Shown piece by piece: positions 44,781-53,827 of a stretch of 64,000 nucleotides of DNA (position 1 is its first letter; each line of letters opens with the position of its first letter). The notes beneath the pieces were generated by a model. The model was not told where the DNA came from and ran no database searches. It was given only the letters and a program-made list of their open reading frames with translations. The position numbers and the translations under genes were made by a program. The stretch covers positions 145,887 to 209,886 of the forward strand of contig CADADN010000003.1 in NCBI GenBank assembly GCA_902786665.1, written 5' to 3'. This DNA comes from an uncultured Prevotellaceae bacterium. GTDB taxonomy: Bacteria; Bacteroidota; Bacteroidia; Bacteroidales; Bacteroidaceae.

Positions 44781-45599
44781 ATGAACAACAAACTTTCTGT
44801 CTTTATATGTGTCGTGCTGGTCACGGGGTTGGCTTCATGTATGAAATCATACAATATTGAAGGGTCGACCGACCACCCTGGGCTTGATAACAGTTTTGTT
44901 TATCTCAAAATAGCTAAGGGGAACTCGTGGACAGACATGGATTCCACTGAGGTGATTCATGGGAAATTTGGTCTTTCCGGAACCACCGACAGCTTGAGAG
45001 TGGCATACCTTGTCAACGACAAGTTCATCATACCTTTGGTGCTCGAAGATGGAATGATTAATGTAAAGGTGAACAAGGACAGAAGGATATGGGGGGGGAC
45101 CGACCTCAACGACAAACTATTCCAATTCTTTTCAAGATATGACAGCTTGAAAATAAGAGTAGATGACTTGGATCATGAATATAATTTGGCATTCATGGAC
45201 GGGGAGGATATGCAGAATGATGTCATTCCAAGACTAAATAAACAATACCAATTGATCAATGCATCAATGGACTCGCTTTTCACCCAGTCGGTTGTAGAGA
45301 ATTTCGACAACGTATTAGGGCCGTTCATCTTTATGACTTATGCACAGACACAGCAATTCCCTGAGATGACTCCATGGGTTGTTGATATCATGAGCAAAGC
45401 TACCGACAAGTTCAAGAATGACCCTCTTGTTTCTGATTACATCAACAAGGCAAAACAGATTCAAAACCGAGCCAATGGATTGGAGCAAGTGGCTCCTGCT
45501 ACTCCAAAAGCATCGCCGAAACCTCCCACGCCAAACGAGATGGCGGCTTCTGCGGGGAAAGAGAAAGGAGATACATCAAAAGTGGTGAAGAATAAGTGA
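44781..45599 (+). CDS. DUF4369 lipoprotein without thioredoxin domain
   Basis: 272 residues. Lipobox LASC with Cys20. The beginning of the mature part (YNIEGSTDHPGLDNSFVYLKIAKG... DSTEVIHGKFGLSG) is DUF4369, the beta-domain that in Bacteroidota usually precedes a TlpA/thioredoxin domain. Here the following helices (about 115-225) lead to a Pro/Ala/Lys tail and no CxxC motif appears, so it lacks the redox part. It lies 9 bp upstream of pyrC and may be co-transcribed. Function unknown. Confidence 0.8.
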   Translation: MNNKLSVFICVVLVTGLASCMKSYNIEGSTDHPGLDNSFVYLKIAKGNSWTDMDSTEVIHGKFGLSGTTDSLRVAYLVNDKFIIPLVLEDGMINVKVNKDRRIWGGTDLNDKLFQFFSRYDSLKIRVDDLDHEYNLAFMDGEDMQNDVIPRLNKQYQLINASMDSLFTQSVVENFDNVLGPFIFMTYAQTQQFPEMTPWVVDIMSKATDKFKNDPLVSDYINKAKQIQNRANGLEQVAPATPKASPKPPTPNEMAASAGKEKGDTSKVVKNK

Positions 45600-45608
45600 T
45601 GAAATGAT

Positions 45609-46958
45609 ATGCGTACGTTGCTTTCTGGTGCCACCATCGTCAATGAAGGAAGGTCCTTTGTGGGCCATCTGGTCATCAAGGATGACTGCATAGAAAAGAT
45701 TTACGAAGGTACGAACGCACCTTGTGGCATTTACGATGTTTGTGTGGATGCCTCAGGGTGCTTTCTTTTGCCCGGCGTCATTGACTCTCACGTGCACTTC
45801 AGAGAACCCGGACTCACAGCAAAGGCTGACATCTTGAGCGAGAGCAGGGCGGCTGCATGGGGTGGGGTGACTACATTCTTCGATATGCCTAACACCATTC
45901 CGCAGACTACGACGCTGAAGGCACTGGAAGACAAATTCAAAACGGCTGAAAGAGGATGTCACGTCAATTACTCTTTCTTCTTTGGAGCCACCAACGACAA
46001 CATCGACTTGGTCTCACAAATCGACCAAAGACGTGTCCCCGGAATCAAGGTGTTCCTGGGGGCATCCACTGGCAATATGCTGGTGGATAGGCGTGAAACA
46101 CTAATACGGCTCTTTCGGAATGCATCCATGCCCATTGTAGCCCATTGCGAGGACAATGGGGAAATCAATCGTCAAATGGAGATTGCTATCAGCCGCTACG
46201 GTGATGACCCGCCGGTGGAATTGCATCCTCTGGTGCGCTCTGCCAAAGCCTGTATCGACTCTTCGACATTTGCCGTCAATCTGGCTCGGGAGACAGGGGC
46301 GAGGTTGCATGTGGCTCATGTCTCCACACAACAGGAACTGTCGCTCTTCCAATCTTACAAAGAGGGTGACGAATTGCCCAGAATCACCGCAGAGGTGGCC
46401 TTGCCTCACTTGTTGTTTACCAAGGCTGACTATTGTTTACGGGGGGCGTTGGTCAAATGCAACCCAGCGGTGAAGACTGAGGAAGACAGGAAGGCGTTGC
46501 GACAGGCTCTCTCTGATGGAAGGCTGTTCACCGTGGCTACCGACCATGCGCCGCATCTCAGAAATGAGAAGGTGGGAGGATGCAGGAAAGCGGCGTCGGG
46601 AATGCCCATGGTGCAGTTCTCGCTCATAGGAATGCTGAGACTGGTCGACGACGGATGGATTTCCATGGAGAGGTTGGTGCAGCTGATGTGCCACCATCCG
46701 GCCATGCTGTTCGAAATACAAGGAAGAGGTTTCTTGAGACCGGGATACAAGGCCGATGTGGTACTGGTCAGGAGAGGTGAGCCTTGGACGTTGACAAATG
46801 AGATGGTGAAAAGCAAATGTGGATGGACGCCTCTTGAAGGTGAGCGATTCAATTGGCGAGTTGTGCATACTTTCTGCAATGGGAGACACATACTCGACCA
46901 CGACTGTTTCGATGACAGCGTGCAAGGGGAGGAAGTGAGGTTCCGTGACAAAAAATGA
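45609..46958 (+). CDS. pyrC: Dihydroorotase
   Basis: 449-residue amidohydrolase of pyrimidine synthesis that interconverts carbamoyl-aspartate and dihydroorotate. DSHVHFREPG (His61 and His63), KVFLGAS with the bridging lysine, HCEDNG, LHVAHVST and ATDHAPH (metal Asp) are the class I dihydroorotase blocks. The last four bases overlap the MetH-domain gene. Confidence 0.94.
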   Translation: MRTLLSGATIVNEGRSFVGHLVIKDDCIEKIYEGTNAPCGIYDVCVDASGCFLLPGVIDSHVHFREPGLTAKADILSESRAAAWGGVTTFFDMPNTIPQTTTLKALEDKFKTAERGCHVNYSFFFGATNDNIDLVSQIDQRRVPGIKVFLGASTGNMLVDRRETLIRLFRNASMPIVAHCEDNGEINRQMEIAISRYGDDPPVELHPLVRSAKACIDSSTFAVNLARETGARLHVAHVSTQQELSLFQSYKEGDELPRITAEVALPHLLFTKADYCLRGALVKCNPAVKTEEDRKALRQALSDGRLFTVATDHAPHLRNEKVGGCRKAASGMPMVQFSLIGMLRLVDDGWISMERLVQLMCHHPAMLFEIQGRGFLRPGYKADVVLVRRGEPWTLTNEMVKSKCGWTPLEGERFNWRVVHTFCNGRHILDHDCFDDSVQGEEVRFRDKK

Positions 46959-47776
46959 GGAGGATTTTCAAATATGCCATACATCAGGTGGAGCCATACG
47001 TCAACTGGCTCTATTTCTACCATGCTTGGCAGATGGGTGGAAAACCTGAGGAGCTGCGTAAGAACCTGAGGGAGGATGCAGAGGACTTGCTGAGGCTGTT
47101 TGACTCTTCATCATACCATACGTATGCGGTTGTAGGATTGTACGACGCACAGGCTGAGGGTGACGACCTCGTGTTGGAGGGTTTCAGGATGCCCATGTTG
47201 AGACAACAACAACCCGACCCGGAGACAGGGTCGTGTCTATGTCTGGCTGATTTCGTCAGCCCTGCCGGTGCCGGAGTAGACAAGGTGGGGGTGTTCGCTG
47301 CCACTGTTGACCCTATGATGGAAAGGGTGGGAGAGGATGACCCTTACAAAAGGTTGTTGGCTCAAACCGTGGCAGACAGGTTGGCTGAGGCTACTGCGGA
47401 GATGCTCCATGAGGAAGTGCGCAAGAACTTATGGGGGTATGCGCCGGAAGAAAAGCTATCCATCCAGCAGATCCATGCGGAGCAATTCCAAGGCATCAGG
47501 CCGGCGGTGGGATATCCGTCTTTGCCTGACACCAGCATGAATTTCCTCATCGACAGGCTGATAGGCATGGGGGAGATTGGAATAAACCTTACTGAGAACG
47601 GGGCCATGAGACCTCACGCGTCGGTATCGGGGTTGATGATTTCTCATCCGAAAGCCAGGTACTTCAACCTGGGGAAGATAGGAAAAGACCAATTGGCTGA
47701 TTATGCAAATAGAAGAGGCATCCCTATGGAAATGATGGGGAAATTCCTCGCTTCAAATATCGTGAAAGAAAACTGA
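46955..47776 (+). CDS. Stand-alone MetH reactivation (AdoMet-binding) domain
   Basis: 273 residues. GIRPAVGYPSLPD, INLTENGAMRPHASVSGLMISHP, ARYFNLGKIGKDQLADYANRRG and a C-terminal FLA-N match the C-terminal activation domain of cobalamin-dependent methionine synthase, which binds AdoMet and allows reductive methylation of oxidised cob(II)alamin. In E. coli this is the last domain of MetH; here it is a separate gene, so the catalytic modules should be encoded elsewhere. ATGA overlap with pyrC ties it to pyrimidine synthesis for expression. Confidence 0.85.
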   Translation: MRRIFKYAIHQVEPYVNWLYFYHAWQMGGKPEELRKNLREDAEDLLRLFDSSSYHTYAVVGLYDAQAEGDDLVLEGFRMPMLRQQQPDPETGSCLCLADFVSPAGAGVDKVGVFAATVDPMMERVGEDDPYKRLLAQTVADRLAEATAEMLHEEVRKNLWGYAPEEKLSIQQIHAEQFQGIRPAVGYPSLPDTSMNFLIDRLIGMGEIGINLTENGAMRPHASVSGLMISHPKARYFNLGKIGKDQLADYANRRGIPMEMMGKFLASNIVKEN

Positions 47777-47798
47777 ACTATATAAGACTGTAATAAAG

Positions 47799-48959
47799 AT
47801 GATAGCAAGAGCCTTTTTGTTGTACGTCGCACTTATCATGTTGCCCGACCTCAGCATCTACCAGCACAGCATCTCAAAATGCTCGTGGCGCTGGAAGATG
47901 GCGTGGTGGATGCAAACTTTCGCGATGATGGCTTATACCTGTTGGTTGGCTCTTGAACCCGACTTCACACCGCATCAGCAAACATCGCTCAACATTTATT
48001 TGTTCATCATGGGAGTGTATGTCATTCCTAAAGTGTTGATTGCCTTATGCGGTGCAATCGGCAGTTTGGCGAGGATGATGGTTCACTCCCGAAGGAATTG
48101 GGGAATACCTCTTGGGGGCGTGTTGGCTGCACTATCCGTCTACGTGACCATTTATGGGTCAACCATAGGTTTCAACAAATTCGAAGTGAATAGGGTGGAG
48201 TTCACATCCTCAAGGCTGCCAAAGGACTTTGATGGATATCGCATCGTGCTCTTCTCCGATGCACATGTGGGAAGCTTCACGGGAAATAGCAGGAAAGTGC
48301 TGGTCGACGCGGTGGACAGCATGCTTGCGCTGAAACCCGATGCCATCTTCTTCCTTGGAGACATTCAGAACACACGTCCGGAAGAGATGGAGGAACATGT
48401 GCCCACTCTCTCACGGTTGAAGGCATCTGACGGGGTGTACTCCGTCATGGGTAACCATGACTATTCCAAGTACATGGGCGGGACGATGGAGGAAAAACTG
48501 GCTGAGGAGGAGAAAACCAAGAAGTATCAGCGCGACATGGGGTGGAAGTTGCTGCTCAACGAACACGTCTCCATACACCATGGGAACGACAGCATTGTCG
48601 TGGCTGGGTTGAAAGGCAATGAGCAATGGGGAGTGGAAAGGGACGTGGCCAATTATGGGAACGCCATTGCTGGAATAGCACCGGGGGCGTTCACCATCAT
48701 GCTCGCACACAATCCCAAGCATTGGAGGACTTCAATAGTCCCATACGTCGATGCACCGCTTACCATCAGTGGGCATACTCATGGAGGACAAATCAGGCTC
48801 TTCGGTCTTTCAACTACGACCTTTGGGTTCACGGAAGACTACGGCATGTATGAGTTGGAAGGGAAAAAACTATATGTCACCGCAGGACTGGGAGCGCTCA
48901 TCCCCCTTAGGTTCAACGTCACGGGAGAGGTAGTGCTGCTCACACTTCACAAGGAATAA
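47799..48959 (+). CDS. Membrane metallophosphoesterase
   Basis: 386 residues. Four N-terminal helices (1-125) are followed by a calcineurin-like domain: FSDAHVG, FFLGDIQNT, VMGNHDYSKY and SGHTHGGQIR provide the Dx-H/GD/GNHD/GHxH metal ligands. Similar to YaeI/YkuE proteins, some of which act on lipid A precursors or other membrane phosphoesters. Inner membrane, active site probably periplasmic. Sits 22 bp after the MetH-domain gene and 20 bp before plsC. Confidence 0.85.
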   Translation: MIARAFLLYVALIMLPDLSIYQHSISKCSWRWKMAWWMQTFAMMAYTCWLALEPDFTPHQQTSLNIYLFIMGVYVIPKVLIALCGAIGSLARMMVHSRRNWGIPLGGVLAALSVYVTIYGSTIGFNKFEVNRVEFTSSRLPKDFDGYRIVLFSDAHVGSFTGNSRKVLVDAVDSMLALKPDAIFFLGDIQNTRPEEMEEHVPTLSRLKASDGVYSVMGNHDYSKYMGGTMEEKLAEEEKTKKYQRDMGWKLLLNEHVSIHHGNDSIVVAGLKGNEQWGVERDVANYGNAIAGIAPGAFTIMLAHNPKHWRTSIVPYVDAPLTISGHTHGGQIRLFGLSTTTFGFTEDYGMYELEGKKLYVTAGLGALIPLRFNVTGEVVLLTLHKE

Positions 48960-48979
48960 CATTTATCATCCACATGATT

Positions 48980-49738
48980 ATGAAATATCTATATCGTATC
49001 TATCAACTGTTCATCGCTCTTCCCATCATTCTGGTTTACACCATCATCACCGCTCTTATGGTCATCCTGGGATGTGCAATTGGCAACGCGCATTTCTGGG
49101 GATATTATCCGGGGAAATGGTGGGGATGGCTCATCATCAAGGTGCTCCTGTTGCCAGTAAAGGTGGAAGGAGAGGCTAATCTCGAAAAAGACAAGTCATA
49201 TGTCTTCGTGGCAAACCACCAAGGGGCTTTTGACATCTTCCTCGTATATGGATTCCTTGGGAGGAACATCAGATGGATGATGAAATACCAAATATTGAAA
49301 ATACCCTTGGTGGGGGCGGCATGCAAGGCATCAAAGCAAATACTTGTCGACAAACGGGGACCGAAAAAAATCAAGGCTACTTATGACCATGCAAGGGAAA
49401 TGCTCACTGGAGGGACCTCGCTCATGGTGTTTCCAGAGGGGGCCAGAACATTCACAGGGCATATGGGAATTTTCAAAAGAGGGGCTTTCATGTTGGCCGA
49501 TGAACTGCAACTGCCTGTTGTCCCGATGACTATCAATGGCTCCTTCAATGTCCTGCCAAGGATGAATGACTGGCATTTCGTGGAATGGCATCCATTGAAG
49601 CTCACCATACACCAACCCGTATATCCTTTCGAAAAAGGACCTGCAAATGTGTCATCTGCCATGACAGACAGCTACAGTGCCATCATGTCTGCACTCACAC
49701 CGGAATATCAAGGCACCGTGGAAAACCCCGACCAATAA
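48980..49738 (+). CDS. plsC: 1-acyl-sn-glycerol-3-phosphate acyltransferase
   Basis: 252 residues. Two N-terminal hydrophobic segments, then NHQGAFDIF (the HxxxxD catalytic motif) and FPEGARTFTG (substrate motif III of the LPLAT family). Adds the second acyl chain to lysophosphatidate at the inner membrane. Starts at 48980 rather than 48974 because MKYLYRIYQ is the typical beginning. Confidence 0.9.
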   Translation: MKYLYRIYQLFIALPIILVYTIITALMVILGCAIGNAHFWGYYPGKWWGWLIIKVLLLPVKVEGEANLEKDKSYVFVANHQGAFDIFLVYGFLGRNIRWMMKYQILKIPLVGAACKASKQILVDKRGPKKIKATYDHAREMLTGGTSLMVFPEGARTFTGHMGIFKRGAFMLADELQLPVVPMTINGSFNVLPRMNDWHFVEWHPLKLTIHQPVYPFEKGPANVSSAMTDSYSAIMSALTPEYQGTVENPDQ

Positions 49739-49768
49739 GACATGTCGGCCTTGTCTGCCCTTTTGTCC

Positions 49769-49861
49769 TCTATGCCGCAATATCATTGCGGCCTCCATAC
49801 GTCCCTATGCCATTGCGGCCTCTATGCAGCCCGTCTTCTATGCCGCAATATCATTGCGGCC
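49769..49861. repeat. Repeated palindrome between convergent genes
   Basis: A 25-bp unit is present exactly at 49769-49793 and 49837-49861, with a damaged copy around 49804-49822. Each contains CCGCAAT-ATC-ATTGCGG, a 7-bp hairpin. It may act as a two-way transcription end for plsC and the convergent glycosyltransferase. Confidence 0.75.
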
Positions 49862-49865
49862 CAGG

Positions 49866-50618
49866 TTAATCCTTCGGTAGTGGTGGATATTTGCGGAACC
49901 AACCGTCCCAACGGAGACGCATGACACCGAAGAAGGCTTCAGAAAATATGCCCCCACTCATCTTGCTGACGCCCTCACGACGGTTTACAAACACCACTGG
50001 CACCTCTTTGATGCGGAAACCTATCTTGTAAGTGGTGTATTTCATCTCGATTTGAAAACCATAACCCTTGAAACGAATCTTGTCAAGCTCTATCGTTTCC
50101 AAAACGCGCCGCTTGTAGCACTTGAAACCGGCTGTCGTATCGTGGATGTTGAAGCCTGTGACAAACCGGACATATTTGGAGGCAAAATAACTCATCAGCA
50201 CACGACCCATAGGCCAGTTCACAACGTTGACTCCACTGATATAACGCGAACCGATGGCCAAGTCATAACCCTCGTCGTGACAAGCGGAATATAGTCGTGG
50301 GAGGTCTTCGGGGGCATGGCTGAAGTCGGCGTCCATCTCGAATACATACTCGTAGCCTTGTTCCAAGGCCCATTTGAAGCCAGTCAGGTAGGCGGTGCCT
50401 AAACCAAGTTTGCCTGAACGCTCAATGATGTGGAGACGGTCGGAAAACTCCTCCTCTATAAGGCGGTGGACTATCGATGCCGTGCCATCAGGACTGCCAT
50501 CGTCGATGACAAGGATGTCGAAACGCTTCTCAAGAGCGAATATCGCCCTCGTGATCTTTTCGATGTTTTCCTTCTCCTGGTAGGTGGGGATGATGACAAT
50601 ACAGTCTGAACGGTTCAT
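49866..50618 (-). CDS. Polyprenol monophosphomannose synthase-like glycosyltransferase (GT2)
   Basis: 250 residues. IIPTYQEKENI, VIDDGSPDGT, FEMDADFSH (DxD) and RYISGVNVVNWPMGR are those of DPM1-type GT2 enzymes, which move mannose (or another hexose) from GDP to a polyprenyl phosphate at the inner membrane. It lacks the extra C-terminal helices of the GtrB type. No mannosyltransferase neighbour is here, so the acceptor pathway is unknown. Confidence 0.9.
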   Translation of the reverse strand: MNRSDCIVIIPTYQEKENIEKITRAIFALEKRFDILVIDDGSPDGTASIVHRLIEEEFSDRLHIIERSGKLGLGTAYLTGFKWALEQGYEYVFEMDADFSHAPEDLPRLYSACHDEGYDLAIGSRYISGVNVVNWPMGRVLMSYFASKYVRFVTGFNIHDTTAGFKCYKRRVLETIELDKIRFKGYGFQIEMKYTTYKIGFRIKEVPVVFVNRREGVSKMSGGIFSEAFFGVMRLRWDGWFRKYPPLPKD

Positions 50619-50671
50619 GGATTGATGGTGTTAGTCGAGACTTTGTTTACTGACAGGATGATTGTAGACTG

Positions 50672-50702
50672 CAAAAGTAGCAATAATATTGAAAAATACA
50701 AA
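50672..50702 (-). promoter_or_regulatory. Promoter of the DPM1-like gene
   Basis: Minus strand TTTG (50699-50702), 19 bp, TACTTTTG (50672-50679), 53 bp before the ATG. Confidence 0.7.
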
Positions 50703-50805
50703 CTTTTCAACAAAAAAAACACGATTACATTTCTATTCCTTCTCCGTCAATAAAAAAAGCAAAGTAAAAAACTACAAGTATTACAACTATACACTACCAT
50801 TCGTT

Positions 50806-51552
50806 ATGAAAAAAAATCTTTCTAAGGCTCGCATGACAATGACGATCCATCGTATATGGAGGCGCTTTTGTGCTTTATCCTGCATCATTGTCGCCACCAT
50901 GGCATCCTTTGGATGTGGCTCTTTGGAAAACACCCTCTATCAGCTTGGTTCTGTGGCCAGCACGATAGATTCCTACGGAAACATCTTCGGTACAGGTACT
51001 GCCCAAAATACTCAAACCTCTCAAACCTCTCGTAATACTCAGACTACTCAGACCACTCAGACCCCTCAGACCCCTCGGACCACTCAGACTACTCGGACCA
51101 CTCAGAATACTCAGACCACTCAAACCTCTCAGATTACCACGCCTACCCAGAACAGTTCCATCTCTCGTGCTTCCTCGACATCGACGCAATCCACCTCACA
51201 AACAAAGGATATGGAGCTGTTCTACCAAGGACGTCAGGTGGGAACCATCCGTTCCAATGGCGATGTGTTCATCAGTGGGCGCAATATGGGGAGACTGTAT
51301 TCAAATGGTGACATCTATGTGCAAGGAAGGTCTGCTGGACAAATCCGCTCCGATGGCGACGTCTTCAAGGATGGAAGAAGAGTGGGGCAAATCCGCTCAA
51401 ACGGAGACATCTTCGAGGATGGCAGAAGGGTGGGAGAGGTACGCTCCAACGGAGACATATACAAGGATGGACGTAACATCGGAACAGTAAGGAATATGAG
51501 TAACAGAAATTGGGCCGCAGTCCTCTATTTCTTCAATTTCTTCTCCTTCTGA
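50806..51552 (+). CDS. Lipoprotein with TQT-repeat linker and beta-flower repeats
   Basis: 248 residues. A signal segment ends in MASFGCGS (probable lipid-linked Cys). Residues about 68-110 are a Thr/Gln-rich linker of tripeptide TQT units encoded by a 9-bp tandem repeat. The end (about 145-235) has six repeats of the form (G)xIRSNGDV(F/Y)xxGRxxG, about 17 residues each, matching the 4-fold beta flower type of short strand repeats. Surface or periplasmic, unknown partner. The upstream frame is open to 50689, but ATG 50806 starts the signal sequence. Confidence 0.75.
   Translation: MKKNLSKARMTMTIHRIWRRFCALSCIIVATMASFGCGSLENTLYQLGSVASTIDSYGNIFGTGTAQNTQTSQTSRNTQTTQTTQTPQTPRTTQTTRTTQNTQTTQTSQITTPTQNSSISRASSTSTQSTSQTKDMELFYQGRQVGTIRSNGDVFISGRNMGRLYSNGDIYVQGRSAGQIRSDGDVFKDGRRVGQIRSNGDIFEDGRRVGEVRSNGDIYKDGRNIGTVRNMSNRNWAAVLYFFNFFSF
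51010..51135 (+). repeat. 9-bp tandem repeat (14 units) inside the beta-flower gene
   Basis: Units near ACTCAGACC encode Thr-Gln-Thr with Pro, Ser, Arg and Asn variants. Unit length is a multiple of three, so changes in copy number alter linker length without shifting the frame. Confidence 0.85.
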
Positions 51553-51608
51553 CCACTTCTCATCACCAACCAATCATCGATGGAACCCATGTGATTGGGG
51601 CATATGAT

Positions 51609-51648
51609 AATAACCATGTGAGAAAAGCCTTTTTCTCACATGGTTATT
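51609..51648. terminator. Two-way intrinsic terminator
   Basis: A perfect 18-bp stem (AATAACCATGTGAGAAAA and its complement) with loop GCCT. It stands between the convergent beta-flower and DASS genes; T runs are within the stem on both strands. Confidence 0.85.
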
Positions 51649-51690
51649 CCTTTGATGGGCGACCACAAGTGTCGTGTCAAATAGATGGCA

Positions 51691-53196
51691 TCAAATCAGA
51701 TGCATCGTGCCGACAATATAGAGCAGCACATAACCCATGACGATGCTTAGGATGCCGGATATCAATCCTATTTTGGCCATGTCTTTTTGCTTGACAAGGT
51801 TGGTGGCGTAGGCCAGGGCATTCGGAGGTGTGGAGATGGGAAGAACCATTGCACTTGATGCGGCTACGGCAACGCCGATGAGGATGGTGGACGTGCCACC
51901 TATGGCATCGAGTTTGTCGCCCATTGCGGCGCAAACCACGGTGAGAATGGGCATCAACAAGGCTGCTGTGGCGGAGTTGGAGATGAAATTCGACAATCCA
52001 TAGCAGACCAACCCTGAGAGCACCATGATGAGGATGGGGGAGAAATTGCCAAACGGAATGCTTTCCACGGCACGCTCTGCCAAGCCGGAGGCGTTGAGAC
52101 CGTAACCCAGCGCGAAGCCACCTGCCACCATCCATATCACCGACCAGTTGATCTCCTCCAAGTCGCGGCGGTCGATGATGCCGCAGAGGGCGAATACCAC
52201 AAAGGGTATCAAAGCCACGGTGTAGGAGTTGATGCCGGTTACTGAGTCGAGCAGCCACAACAAGACGGTGATGGCGAATGTCACAATCACGATATAAGTC
52301 TTGATGTCCTTCTTCATCTCTCCTTCTATTTGAAGTTCGATGGTCTTTTGCGTGAAGGGGAAGATACGCATGAGGACCAGCCAGCTGACAAGCAGCAGGA
52401 CAATCACCAAGGGGGTCATGTACATCATCCATTCACCAAAGCCCAAACCAAGATTCAGCCCTTCCGGGTCGTTCAGGTATTTGATGGCGATGGTGTTGGG
52501 AGGGGTGCCGATGGGGGTGCCCATGCCTCCAAGGTTGGCTGCGATGGGGATGGACAGGGCGAGGGAGATGCGCCCTTTACCCTCTGGTGGCAACTGCCTG
52601 AACACAGGGGTGAGGAAAGTAAGCATCATGGCTGCCGTAGCGGTGTTGGAAACAAACATGGAGAACAGACCGGTAATCAGCAAGAATCCAAGCAACACAA
52701 ACTCGCTCTTCTTGCCGAAGGGTTTGAGCAATGCCTTGGCCAACTGGGCGTCAAGACCGGTCTTCGTCGCAGCAATGGCAAGGATGAAGCCTCCGATGAA
52801 CAACATGATCACAGGGTCGGCAAAAGTGGCCATCACTGATTTGTAGGACAACAGTGTTCCTACACGCTCCGGGTCACACATCCATTTAATGCCGCTGTCG
52901 GAAGTGAAGAGCAGCAACATCCCGATGATGGCTACGGAGGTGGCCCAGGCTGGGACGATTTCGAAAATCCACATCAGCGTGGCGAAGGCGAAGATGGCGA
53001 TGATGCGTTGTTGGACTACGTTCAGACCCTCGATGCCGAATGCGGTGCTGGGAAGATTCCATAAAACGAGGGTGACGGCTAAGACAAAAAAGGCCTCGTA
53101 GGTCTTGATGAGCATTTTGCTCGGATGAAAAAATTCATCAAAGTGGGTTTGATGAAGGGATTCCACAAGGTGGAAACCTTTGAAATTCTTAAACAT
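51691..53196 (-). CDS. DASS/SLC13 family sodium-coupled carboxylate transporter
   Basis: 501 residues with about eleven helices. The paired SNT motifs are FVSNTATAAMM and FISNSATAALL, each followed by a TPPN segment (GTPIGTPPNTIA and PISTPPNALA), the Na+ and substrate sites of DASS (VcINDY-like) transporters. Di- or tricarboxylates such as succinate, fumarate or citrate are likely. A 27-residue N-terminal extension (FHLVESLHQTHFDEFFHPSK) precedes the first helix. Own promoter with a leader of about 95 bases. Confidence 0.92.
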   Translation of the reverse strand: MFKNFKGFHLVESLHQTHFDEFFHPSKMLIKTYEAFFVLAVTLVLWNLPSTAFGIEGLNVVQQRIIAIFAFATLMWIFEIVPAWATSVAIIGMLLLFTSDSGIKWMCDPERVGTLLSYKSVMATFADPVIMLFIGGFILAIAATKTGLDAQLAKALLKPFGKKSEFVLLGFLLITGLFSMFVSNTATAAMMLTFLTPVFRQLPPEGKGRISLALSIPIAANLGGMGTPIGTPPNTIAIKYLNDPEGLNLGLGFGEWMMYMTPLVIVLLLVSWLVLMRIFPFTQKTIELQIEGEMKKDIKTYIVIVTFAITVLLWLLDSVTGINSYTVALIPFVVFALCGIIDRRDLEEINWSVIWMVAGGFALGYGLNASGLAERAVESIPFGNFSPILIMVLSGLVCYGLSNFISNSATAALLMPILTVVCAAMGDKLDAIGGTSTILIGVAVAASSAMVLPISTPPNALAYATNLVKQKDMAKIGLISGILSIVMGYVLLYIVGTMHLI

Positions 53197-53299
53197 ACAG
53201 TTCTAGAACGATAATGATGATTACAAAAAAAAGTTGTCTCCTGAAGATTTGGGTACGCCACCGACGTGGCGTCCTTTCTGCATATTTGCTTACGGCGTG

Positions 53300-53331
53300 C
53301 AAAGGTACTAAAAAAATGATAATCAAGCAAA
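53300..53331 (-). promoter_or_regulatory. Promoter of the DASS gene
   Basis: Minus strand TTTG (53328-53331), 20 bp, TACCTTTG (53300-53307). Full consensus. Confidence 0.75.
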
Positions 53332-53428
53332 AAAAGAGCTTTTTCTTTTTTTTGCTTGATTAAAATTACATCAAATAGGCATGAATAGCCCGTTTGTTCG
53401 GCAAGTGCGCTTTTGAGGCCTATCTATC

Positions 53429-53827
53429 CTATAACCATCTGTATTTGATAAGAACCTGCTGGAATATGGGAATGTCGGAGACGGAAGCGAACAACTTCAT
53501 GCATGCGCGGAACTTGATGACGTCTGAACCGAAAAGACCATAGACATTATGGCTCATTGTGGCTTCCGTGGCTTCAACCAACCTTTCTCGAAGGACGGGG
53601 TGCTCAATGTAGGCATAGGCTTCCTCCCTGCCATTGATTCCATAGAATTCTGAGAGATAAGAGTGGCCCTGTCCCTTCAACTGAGGAAAGACATACCACA
53701 TCCAGTGAGTGCGCTTATGACCATTGCGAATCTCTTGAAGAGCTGTCTCATAAGTACTCATATTGTCGTATAATCCCCCTGAGTTTTGTGCGTTGAGGTA
53801 GCGTTGTAGATAAAACATTTTTGGCAA
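53429..53827 (-). CDS. DUF1810 family protein
   Basis: 132 residues, cytoplasmic. FYLQRYLNAQ, YETALQEIRNGHKRTHWMWYVFPQLKG, then LFGSDVIKFRACMKLF and FQQVLIKY are all blocks of DUF1810 in order. Start is either Met1 (53827) or Met4 (53818); the latter matches relatives better. Single gene. Function of the family is unknown. Confidence 0.85.
   Translation of the reverse strand: MPKMFYLQRYLNAQNSGGLYDNMSTYETALQEIRNGHKRTHWMWYVFPQLKGQGHSYLSEFYGINGREEAYAYIEHPVLRERLVEATEATMSHNVYGLFGSDVIKFRACMKLFASVSDIPIFQQVLIKYRWL

Noticed and set aside
50689-50805. N-terminal extension of the beta-flower lipoprotein
   Set aside because: The extra 39 residues are Lys/Tyr-rich and would put the signal sequence inside the protein.
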